DNA of 64,000 nt from Ipomoea triloba (taxonomy: Eukaryota > Streptophyta > Magnoliopsida > Solanales > Convolvulaceae). The DNA is taken from assembly GCF_003576645.1 (NCBI RefSeq), contig NC_044927.1, positions 19,745,018 to 19,809,017 on the forward strand, written 5' to 3'. The position numbers and the translations under genes were made by a program. Shown piece after piece: positions 54,985-64,000 of the stretch. The number at the start of each line of letters is the position of its first letter. Within the stretch, counting starts at the first letter, position 1. The notes beneath the pieces are model-generated. The model saw only the letters and a program-made list of their open reading frames with translations, searched no databases and was not told the origin of the DNA.

Positions 54985-57098
54985 CCGGAGACGAAGGGGT
55001 TTCCGGCTCTTTTTTTTATTTAATAAATAAATTAATTATTTAATTTAAAATTATTTTTAAATATTATTTTTTAAATTGGTAACCGGCAAATTGGATAAAC
55101 AAGTCATTTTGGACTAAATTGTATAAGTTTGTGTTGTTCAGGGACCCAATCACATTTTTTTAGTTCGATGGCGTAATTGTAGTTTGGTGTGCAGTTTAGT
55201 GGCCTATTTGACCCTTATTCCTTAACTTAATGTTTGAAATTAATTATGGTGTCATATAATTCTCAAAAAGAAGTAATCATAATAATATTAATCAATTTGA
55301 TTATATTACCCCTAGTTTTAACACCTATTTAACAGAAATCTTAACGGAAGACTATTTGTGGTCAAAAATGAAAGTCAGATGACCATTTGTGGTCGAATTG
55401 AAAGTCGAACACTAAAAGAAGTATTAGCCTAATAGTCATAGGATCATTTGTGGTATTAACTCTTAATAAAATATAAAGTAAGAACATATATTTGAAATAT
55501 ATAAAGTAAAACAAAATATTTATAATTCATAAGATTAGTTCATACAAAAAATTAATGTTCAAACACAAATGTCAAATTCAAATTACAACCAAACATATTG
55601 AAGAGAAAAGGCCAAAAGGGTTTTAATTGGGATGGGTAAAGGATGTCATTTATTTAAAATAATAAGGATAAAGATGAAAAAAAAAGTTAAAAAGATACTA
55701 GCTTATTTTTTAAAAGCTACCAAAGTAGCTTTTCAAAATAAGCTCTTATTTTGAGAACATTACCAAACAAAACTTATAACTTATTAGTAGCTTAAAATAA
55801 GTTATAAACTCCTAAATAAGCTCTATCAAATAGTGATACACCATATGAAAATTTCTTTATGAAATTTTCATTTCCAAAATTTCAAAATATCACATATTGG
55901 TATGTTAATACTATCTTAAGGTTTTTCCATACATACATATATAATATGAATTAAAAATATTGTGTTAACCACAACGTTTTTAAGTTCAACTCCTTTGTCT
56001 CTCTGTTCGAGTTGTTTATTGACTTTCTCAATTACAACTAATTAACTATGCACAAATTAGGTTGATTTACCTCCTTATAGTATTATGCCCACTGTAATTT
56101 GAGTTTTACCCAAAATGTACATTGAGTTGTGAGTAGTGACTTCGAAGTTTTGGTAAATCAAAATAGTGTTAAAATATTCATCTTTGTTGGACATGGTTAA
56201 GTTAGTAGCACACTATATGAAGAATGCTAGTTTCATGGACATTGTCATGGTAATTGCAAAATCAAGCAACAATCTATACTCCACTAGTCCACTTCTTCCA
56301 TCACTTGGGGACAAGTTGCAGATGAACAGCTGAAGAGCCTCAGAAAAGAAGCAAAGTTTATAATAATAATTATTAAAAAAAAAAAAAAACATTCCAGAAA
56401 TCCAACAGTTAGCCTACTTGCAGCTTCAGTATCAACAGTGGTAGTCAAAGAGAATGCAAACTTCTGGCATCATGTGCTCACCATTTTCAGGAAAAGCAAG
56501 ACAGGAACATTTCACCTCTGCATCATCCGCTTTCCTGGTCTGACTAGGTTCATGTTTTATCAGCCAAACATTATCTGTCATGCAATGGGAACACTGCTCA
56601 TACATGGAGTTCTATCAGGCAAGCTGGCAGCTGGTTGGGGAGAATTGTTCAACAAACTAACATTGCCATGTTGATCATTTGGGCTAAACTCGTTAGGGCC
56701 CGTAAGCTGTAAAAGCTGAACAAGAGAGGAAAATATCTCGTGCCTCGATACGAACCTGTTCGCCTGCATGAACACCGTTGGAAGAATAAGTCACAACAGC
56801 TCAAATGGAATAGATTGATTTTAACATCTACCAGTCTTTTAGTGTGTTATTTACCTCAGCCTCAACAATGTAGTGTGCACATATCTTAGCCTCGTGAACT
56901 TCCATGAAACCCGTCAATATATTCAAGCCAAAACCTCGGATTATATCTACTATCTCCAGAAAGAAGCCTTGTTCTTGACAGAGGATCTGAAACAAAAAGG
57001 ATATGATAAGTATTTCGCAATCTGGAAATAAGGATTTGTTTGGTAATCTAGAAAGGAACGGGAAGTCACCTCTATAAGCATTTGGCCTGGAGTACTAA
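54985..57098. repeat. Direct duplication, second copy
   Basis: The copy that is continuous with the rest of the bHLH gene. See the first copy at 52614-54727. Confidence 0.95.
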
Positions 57099-58815
57099 GA
57101 TCCTCAACTATCAGCGGGCAAATCATTGTTTCGTTTTCAATTTCACAAGCCCACGTGACTCCATTAGCAACGTTGTTGGAATGGTTCTGATCCTTTCTAT
57201 CCTGAAGGCCAAATTAGCATGTCGGTTAATACATGATAAATAGTTAAATACCACCTAAAAGAGCATTATGTGTGTGCTTAAATTGTTGAAACATATGAAA
57301 ATTTTACCTTAAGTGCTTCAGTTTTCGCAAGTCTTTTAGCATGTTTTGTAACACTTTGCAAGAAATGCAGCTGCTTTATGGTTCGATGTAGCAACCGGTC
57401 AATGCTCATCTGTATACCATTCAATAAAGTCGTAAGTTTTAAAGGCTCTTTCCTCTTTCAGCGAAATAAGAACATAGGAAATTTTATACCTTCTCTCCGT
57501 TAGGGATGAGTTCTCTGAGCTCTGCAAGACGTGCATAGGTCTGCAAACGATCTTTTGGAATAGGTCGGGATCCTGGTTTTCCCTTTTTCTTGATAGCTTT
57601 TGAGGGTTTTTCATGCCCCTTTGCCTGTAAATCGGGGTTTCCAACATTTATACTGCGACTATCACCTATCCATGATCCTGAATTGAACTTTGTAACAGTC
57701 TCTATACTGGTTTGAAACCCATCCAGACTATAAAGATCTGAAGGCTTCATCATATTACTACTCGGGGAAAAACTTTCAAATCTCCTCCTTTTAGACGTTG
57801 ATAACGACTGATTATTGAGACCTGGTCTGTCAAATGAACAAGAACTTCTAGCAGTTCCATATAAAAGCTGGTCTAGGCCTAAATTCGAGAATAGCGTATT
57901 AGATGGCCTTTTGGAGCCAACTGAGTGCTCCGAGGTGCATCCTGAACTAGAAGTACCATAATCCCAGTTATGACTACTTGTTGCTGACCGTAGATTGTTA
58001 TCCCACTTCTCTGGCTTTTTACACTCAAAATCATTGGACAAGTTATTGATGAAAGGCGTTTTCAAACATTTCTCATTCTGATGGGAGTTGAAGGCATTGG
58101 TAATGGAACTCTCTGTCGATACAGAAGGATCGCCACCACAATTGAACATAAACTGCTTGTTCATATTGGATGGCGAGGGAATGAGTCCCACTGCACATGA
58201 TAAGTCATCCCCGAGAGAATCAGCCATGAGACTCTCGACAAAGTCATCTGTTACACGGGACGACTCATCAGATGTGCAAACACTAGTTGGTTTTTGAACT
58301 AGTTTTCGTAATTCATCTGCTGATGACTCCATAACCAACCTCTCTGCTGCATTTTGAGTACTATTAGTGAAATGCTCAAAATGCGGGGCAACCATACCAG
58401 ATGCAAGATTTTCCCGGGATGAAGTTGCATATGAAGCTTCAGAACTCCATCTACTAAAAGGTTGGGACATGTTGAAGTAATTATCAGACCCGAGGAGGGG
58501 AGACTGCTGCAACAGACGATCACTTGCATAGCAGTCAAAACCGGTTTGATTTTCCATGCTTACATTCGTAATTTGATCATCCACCGGGGACGAGTTAGCT
58601 ACTGGAAACGATTGAACGACATCCATAAGAAGATTTCCATTGATAAGATCTTCAACATCTAGCCATGGAAGAATATCGGGACTCATAAAGCTAGAACTAT
58701 TGCTGATTTGTGAAGCAAATGACCAAGCAGGATCACAAAATTCACTATTTAAGAAAGACGATGAAGTTCCTGATAGAATTGCCTCCTGTTCCATTTCCTT
58801 AAAGTGTTGTTTCAT
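56578..58815 (-). CDS. LONESOME HIGHWAY-like bHLH transcription factor, short form
   Basis: Five coding exons: 58815-57490, 57409-57308, 57201-57070, 56986-56855 and 56763-56578, all phase 0 with GT/AG borders, giving 625 residues. Exon 1 is Ser/Asn-rich, then basic (KKKGKPGSRPIPKDR). The atypical bHLH runs DRLQTYARLAELRELIPNGEK and SIDRLLHRTIKQLHFLQSV, followed by KHAKRL. The C-terminal ACT-like region has VTWACEIENETMICPLIVED, TPGQMLIE, FLEIVDIIRGFGLNIL and SLVQLLQLTG. The family (LHW, EMB1444/LHL1, bHLH155/LHL2, bHLH157/LHL3) pairs with TMO5-type bHLH in vascular cell division. Family members normally start with a GAF/MYC-like N-terminal domain of about 180 residues; here only its last strand (RIGFVDEMKQHF) is seen. 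The start ATG at 58815 is the first in-frame one after the acceptor at 58838. Confidence 0.85.
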
Positions 58816-58840
58816 TTCATCCACAAATCCAATCCTCCCT

Positions 58841-59745
58841 GGAAGGTGCAAAAACATCATAAGATGAATATGTTAATGGAAATAGTCGATTCATGTTCAG
58901 CAAAACAGTTGTTGATCTTGCAAAAAACCAGCAAGAATCTCAACAGATTTAGTACTCTTTGCCAAGATTCATACTATAAGTCAGATTAAGGATCATGAAC
59001 TCAACAGCAATGCACATAAAGACTAATAGCAAAAGACAATAACTTTAACTAAAACATATATTTTTTTGATCCCATTAAAATTCAGAATCATCCCACCTAA
59101 TAACACAACAATTTCCTGATTAATACCCAAGAATTTGAATGCCATAAATCTTAAAAATCACCAAACTATTTACACTAAAACACATGTCTGATGCTTAAGA
59201 CTAACCAGGAAAAGAATCACAAACACAAAAATTTGAGGTAACTAATAAAATTGACACTTCCATTAAAGAGTAATGTTTTTCACATAAAGTTAAACAATAT
59301 TTCAAAAGCTTGTGCTTTATTGTGTAATATACAAAGTGCAATTTCATCAATGTTGACATGAAATAAAAGTTGAACAAAAGCCAAAGAAATTCAAATAAGA
59401 CAAATGAAGAGGATGAAAACAGATCAAATAAACCAAAAAAGGGATTATAATAAAAACAAAAGCTTTTTCCTAACAATAAAAAAGTAGATATCTATTTATC
59501 TCAATAATTTACACTCCCATCAAATCACTCCCCCTGTACAGAAATAAGAAATTGCAGTCCAAGAAAAAGAAGAAGAAGAAGACAGAAGCTAGCACGTAGC
59601 AAGATTTTCTTAAATTTGTTTTATGAATATTAATCAGTCCATGAAATCCAAACTTATTATCTTTAAAAATGAAAAAGAAAAGAATAGACTTTGAAAACAG
59701 ATTTTTATTTTCTCTGGTCAAAAAGAAAGAACTTGAAGAGCTTAC
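58841..59745 (-). other. Intron of the bHLH gene 5' leader
   Basis: Acceptor ttttgcaccttccag just before 58838 and donor at 59745. I searched it for the missing N-terminal domain coding and saw none. AT-rich. Confidence 0.5.
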
Positions 59746-60055
59746 AATGAATTTCAGTGATCAGAAAACACCATGAAACAGGCTATTGAAGATTGATGCA
59801 GTCTTCTCCTTCACTCATTTGAACACTGGAAGTAACCCAAAGAAGAAATGCAGCTATGTATAGTATGGCTTCCCTATACACACACAACAAATCAAATAAC
59901 CAAACCCCAGAACTGAACTAAACTGTTCTAATCACAGCTAAGTCTCAGTGGTTTTGAAGGAGTGAACAAATGAAGAGGCCACGTATGGGAAATCTTGTGA
60001 AAAGCAAGGTGTTCAGAAAAGACGAAATGGGGAACAGAAGGGGGATCAGGAGAGC
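59746..60055 (-). promoter_or_regulatory. Inferred 5' UTR exon of the bHLH gene with two short uORFs
   Basis: A pyrimidine-rich leader ends in a good donor (ATT|GTAAGC at 59746/59745). Two upstream ORFs lie in it: 59818-59783 (MSEGEDCINLQ) and 59774-59754 (MVFSDH). A third tiny ATGAAATGA overlaps the main start. Genes of this family carry regulatory conserved uORFs in other plants, but these short ones are not recognisably the conserved peptide. Confidence 0.45.
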
Positions 60056-60150
60056 TAAAGAAAACAGAAAGATGGAGAGGAATTATAAAGTGGGATTTTA
60101 ACAGAGAGATTCAGATTGGTGTGTGTGTGTGTGTGTATGTATAGATGAGG
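60056..60150 (-). promoter_or_regulatory. Inferred core promoter of the bHLH gene
   Basis: A TATA-like CTTTATAATT (60090-60081) lies about 30 bp before the inferred transcription start. A (gt)n tract lies upstream at about 60118-60137. Confidence 0.45.
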
Positions 60151-60570
60151 TGGGGACAAAGCAGAGAGAAGGATGCATGACTGTCCCTGGTCTTGCCTAT
60201 GCAAATAAACAAAGAGGAGAAAGTTAAAAACAAGCTGGTCCAAGATATACAGGCCGGGAACATAGATTTTCCTTATTTATGTTGTGCATTTGTATATATA
60301 ATAATCTTTTCGAGTGCCGAGATAAATTCACAATCACTGCTCCTAATAAAGATAGACTCAGTTAGAATACTGTTAGATAATAATTTAATGAAAAAAGAAA
60401 AATACTTACTCCTAAATTTTACTCTTGGTGTGTTTAAATTTGATTGGAGAAAAAAAATTGATAAATATCATGGCCCCTATTAAATTTAGCAATTAAAACA
60501 CGTCAAATTATAGAAAGTAAAATATGGGAGTATGAATCGGAAGTACATATACTCATATAGAATCACGCAT
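60151..60570. other. Intergenic spacer
   Basis: Nothing recognisable beyond possible distal promoter sequence. Confidence 0.4.
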
Positions 60571-60912
60571 GGAAAAATTGCAATTTTTGTCTCTAAGTTA
60601 TAGGATAATTATATAATTCGTACATGAGTGTTGGTCATGCTTACTTTTTGTTCCTACGTTATCATTGACATTGTTTTTTTATTCTTTCGTGCTCACTTTT
60701 GGTCTGTGAGTCATACTAAAATTGCAAAATTCTTTTTGATGAAAAGTACGTATGACCAATACTTCAAATTTCGTCCCTAATGTTTTATTAGTAAATGGAC
60801 GAAAAATGCAACGTCAATGATAACTTAGAGATGAAAAGTGAGTATGACCAACACTTAGAAACGAATTCTACAATTACTCTATATAACTTAGGAATGAAAA
60901 GTATAATTTTCC
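60571..60912. mobile_element. Inverted-repeat MITE, about 105 bp arms
   Basis: The left arm (ggaaaaattgcaatttttgt...cattgacattg) and reversed right arm (ggaaaattatacttttcatt...cattgacgttg) match through taagttata, attcgt and gtgttggtcat blocks. 342 bp, non-coding. No target duplication was assigned, so the superfamily is unknown. Confidence 0.6.
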
Positions 60913-61855
60913 ATAATCAAGTTTATACGCTTCTGGTACTATAATCATGTCCTATCTACCACCCACTCCTTTTGTGGCATTAATAATTCTAGAAATGTCC
61001 ATATCGCCATATAAGACTAATTTATTTGAGATAAAATTATTTAATTCAAGTCTAATTTTGAGGTAATATTATTCAAATCTCATTCTATGATCTTGTACAT
61101 AGGTGACTCTGATATCAAATATAGAATGATATTGGTCCGTCTCAACTAAAAATCTAAGCTCATACTTAGACTACACATTTTTATTTTATATATTATATAT
61201 TCAATATGGGAAAAGATTGACCTAAGGCTATTTAAATTTAATGTTTAATTTGACTACAAGATCTTTAAGTTGAATGAATTTATGTCAAGATTCAAATGAT
61301 ATATTATAATTATGATCAATTTTAATGCTCTTACACACCTTTTTTCAAATCTATTTTGGGGGGTCCATTTTAATTTCCTTGCCCCTATTTGGGACTCTCA
61401 TTTATTACATCATATTTCATTGAGTTTTGTATTATAAAGGTGTTTGGAAATCACTTTATTCTATTATTATACCCGATAAAAGTTTTTTTTTCTCTCTCTA
61501 GTATTATTAGACTTCATGAATTTATTAATGGAATAGTAATTTATTTTTTGTATAATTGTGATGATACTGTAAATCTTATCATTTTAATAATAAAATAATA
61601 ATAATTGGAAACCATGTTGATGAATTATGTATGACAATAGAAATTAATTTCTGGGCCAACTATAATGATAAATAATTATAATATCTTAATATTATGATTA
61701 TACTTGTACACTTTATTTTACACACACAAAAAAAAAAAACAAAACAAAAAACAAAAACAAAAAAACAAAAAAACTATTAAGAAACATTTGTCTTCTTTTG
61801 AAGCGTAGCTTTGTAGCGATTTTTTTAAAAATACTATATTTAAGTATTGAAATGT
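60913..61855. other. AT-rich intergenic spacer
   Basis: AT-rich with an A-rich, C-interrupted tract at about 61721-61772. No gene recognised. Confidence 0.45.
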
Positions 61856-62470
61856 AATGCCAATGGTCTTGTGGTCTGGTGGTACAAAGTGATTGTTTCA
61901 AATGGGAGTAGAGGTGTGCAAATTACCAAAAAATTTTGGTTAACCGTAACCAGATTGAAAATTTTCGGTTAACCATAACCGAATTGAAAAAATCTGGTTC
62001 GGTTAATGGTTAAAGGAATCTTGAAAATTCGGTTAACGGTTAATTCGGTTCGAAACGGTCGGTAATCGAATTAACTGAACGGTTAACCGAATTTATATAT
62101 ATTATGGATTGAAGATTTGAAGTTATGGATGTTTGGAGTTTATAATTTGTGTTTTTATGTTTATAGTGTTGCTACGGTATTATTTTTGTATATTTTGTTA
62201 TGAATTTATTATGATATGTATTTTATTTTAATTGAATTTATTACTTTAGGTGTTATTTTTAAGATTTTAAATTTTAGTTTTTAAAAGTTCGGTTAATCGG
62301 TTAGAAACAAAAAATCAGTTTGGTTAATTCGATAACACAAATTTCGGTTCAATTAACGGTTAAAGGTTTAAAAATTTCGGTTAAATCGGTTCGATTAACC
62401 GAATGAACACCCTAAATGGAAGGTCATGAGTTTGAGTTCCAGTGGGGGATAAAGTATTAGATGGGACTAA
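61856..62470 (+). mobile_element. tRNA-derived SINE split by a hAT MITE
   Basis: The left piece has an A box (tggtctggtgg, 61872-61882), and the right piece after the MITE has a B-box-like gagtttgagttcc (about 62430-62442). The pieces join cleanly if the insert and one duplication copy are removed. It is related in layout to the SINEs at 6.95 and 16.7 kb but more diverged. Confidence 0.55.
61909..62414. mobile_element. hAT-type MITE with ggttaacc palindromic ends
   Basis: 506 bp. The 8 bp flanks aatgggag (61901-61908) and aatggaag (62415-62422) match 7 of 8. Ends tagaggtgtgcaaatt and (reversed) tagggtgttcattcgg are partial inverted repeats. Both subterminal regions carry cggttaaccg-like repeats around an AT-rich core. 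No transposase. Confidence 0.8.
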
Positions 62471-63056
62471 ATTTTTTTGATTAATAAATATAAAGATTTT
62501 TATTATAAAAGCAATCAAATTTTCTTTATAATATCCATATCTTTTATATATATTCTAAATAATTCAATCACCATAATTTGAAATAATGACTACGTACGTA
62601 CGCGTCTTATTTGCCTGCCAGTGGTTTTTTTTTTTTTTTTTTTTTTGGAAAAAAATGGAAGAGTTATATCTTTATATTTAATTTAATGATATGGGTGTTA
62701 AATCAAGTGACATATATAAATATAAAATTTAGTGGTGATTGTGTTACTTGTTTTGACCAACTGATATTATTCGCTGGTTATAGAAAAATGTTTGATAAGT
62801 TAGCTGTTAACTCTTAACTAATTATATGTAAAATAACTTATAAGAGCATAAGTGTATTGTGTTATTTAATTAACTCTTAAATTACTTTTACAATGTATTA
62901 TTGTTGTTGTTGTTGTTGTTATTAATTATTTTTAATTGTTATTTGTTATTTTATTATTAATAATATTATATAATTATCAAGAAATACTCTAGAATTAATA
63001 TAAATTCAAAGAAATAATTGAATAAACTAAGTTGTTAATAATAATTTAACATAACG
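62423..63056. other. AT-rich spacer with simple repeats
   Basis: Remainder of the SINE, then AT-rich DNA with a T-run (about 62625-62646) and a (ttg)n tract (about 62902-62919). No gene seen. Confidence 0.5.
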
Positions 63057-63064
63057 GTTAACGC

Positions 63065-63617
63065 TAGGGGTAGGCACTTCGGGATTCGGTTCGGTTTTTT
63101 TCGGTTTCGGTTTCGGTTTCGGTATTACAAAAAATGATACCATTCAATTTTACAATAAAGTTCGGTTCGATTTTGGTTCGGTATGAAACGGTTCGGTTTC
63201 GGTTTGGTATTATTTCGGTTCGAAATTCGGTTCGGTTTAGGATGTTCAATTTTCAACATTTACTAATTTTCCAAACAACACACTGCCAAACAATACATAT
63301 TCGCATAATCCAAAGTCTAAAATATAAATATTACATAAAAACAAAACAATTCAAACACAAAATTAACATAGCAATCCAAATTGTAAAGTAATATCTTGTT
63401 CATCCATCATCCCCTCATCACGGATCAATATTAATTATTATTATTTATTATATATATTTAAAAAATCGAACGGTTTTCGGTTCGGTTCGGTAAAAAACCG
63501 AACCGTTCGATTTCTCTATATTAAGTACCGATCGGTTCTTTCGGTTTATACCGAACCGAACCGAACCGAACCACTTCAGTACGGTTCGGTTTTACCGAAC
63601 CAAAGTGCCCACCCCTA
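63065..63617. mobile_element. hAT-type MITE with cggttcgg palindromic ends
   Basis: 553 bp with a perfect 8 bp target duplication gttaacgc (63057-63064 and 63618-63625). Ends taggggtaggcacttcgg and (reversed) taggggtgggcactttgg. Subterminal arrays of ttcggttcgg/ccgaaccgaa on both sides can pair. No transposase; an open frame across it is repeat-derived. Confidence 0.9.
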
Positions 63618-63625
63618 GTTAACGC

Positions 63626-64000
63626 AATTAAACACACACACACACATGCATAGTGGTATGACCGATAGTCCATTTATATGTCGGACTCTGGGCATGTTCT
63701 ATTGACCCAAAAAAATAAAGAACAAGTTTTGAGTGAACTTGATGCATCGAGTTTGAATATATAGGACACCTTGAATTTTTCTAGAAATTAAAAAGTTGGT
63801 GACTTTTCATGAAAATATGCAATTTGAGATGGAATGCTTCTAGATTTGACACCATTAGCGTATAACATTAAAATGATTAGTTTAAATATATTTCAACTAT
63901 TATATTCTATAGCAATAAATTGTGCAAAAAATTCTTAAAACATAAAAATTATTCAAATTAAATCTTTTTGTCCTATAAACTTCCTTCAAATTTGCTTTGT
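63626..64000. other. AT-rich spacer to window end
   Basis: A (ca)n tract at about 63632-63645, otherwise nothing recognisable. Confidence 0.5.

Noticed and set aside
63065..63617. Telomere-like or satellite ggttcgg array
   Set aside because: It has hAT-type termini and a perfect 8 bp target duplication, so it is a MITE.

Overview
The window is nuclear DNA from a flowering plant, most likely a eudicot. The evidence is spliced plant genes with GT/AG introns, a nuclear tRNA-Val(AAC), plant-type L1, Athila and Helitron elements, and AT-rich spacers full of MITEs. I cannot place it to genus. Two low-copy protein genes can be supported, both on the minus strand: a UBX-domain (PUX10/FAF2-like) gene at 8455-11896 and a LONESOME HIGHWAY-like bHLH gene at 56578-58815, with a 5' leader to about 60055. 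One tRNA gene lies at 7406-7479. Almost everything else is transposable-element sequence, much of it nested.

Layout. 1-7400: relics, namely a decayed Helitron-type RPA fragment (minus strand), a 2.2 kb near-palindromic inverted repeat carrying a transposon protein fragment on both arms, a CACTA terminus with subterminal repeats ending at 5700, a small inverted-repeat element and a SINE. 7400-12250: tRNA and the PUX10-like gene with its promoter. 12779-14338: a non-autonomous MULE (9 bp target duplication) holding a minisatellite and a hAT-type MITE (8 bp duplication). 14690-15624: a 5'-truncated LINE. 16350-23006: a terminal-inverted-repeat element with tandem repeats, hit first by a SINE and then, at the same target sequence, by a near-intact 5.96 kb L1-type LINE (intact 1371-codon ORF2, frameshifted ORF1). 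23101-35845: a 12.7 kb Athila-type LTR retrotransposon on the minus strand, with both LTRs, PBS, PPT and a 5 bp duplication, but many nonsense changes.

36031-51881: a 15.85 kb Helitron with both termini, an RPA-like gene, an exon-intron fragment of a host ferritin gene in reverse orientation, an unidentified coiled-coil gene fragment, and a multi-exon Rep/helicase gene. Two solo LTRs sit inside it. 52315-52850: another MULE-type MITE. 52614-54727 and 54985-57098 are apparently identical copies separated by a single N and a GC-rich minisatellite. This looks like an unmerged contig overlap, and it repeats the 3' exons of the bHLH gene. 57100-64000: the rest of the bHLH gene, then spacer with an inverted-repeat element, a SINE split by a hAT MITE, and a second hAT MITE.

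How the parts relate. The PUX10-like protein would act with CDC48/p97 at lipid droplets or ER. The bHLH protein belongs to a family that regulates vascular and root development, but here it seems to lack the family's N-terminal domain. The mobile elements form at least four nests: MULE>hAT; TIR element>SINE>LINE; Helitron>captured genes plus solo LTRs; SINE>hAT. The Helitron's combination of RPA, Rep/helicase, a captured ferritin fragment and a second unrecognised captured fragment is the most interesting system in the window.
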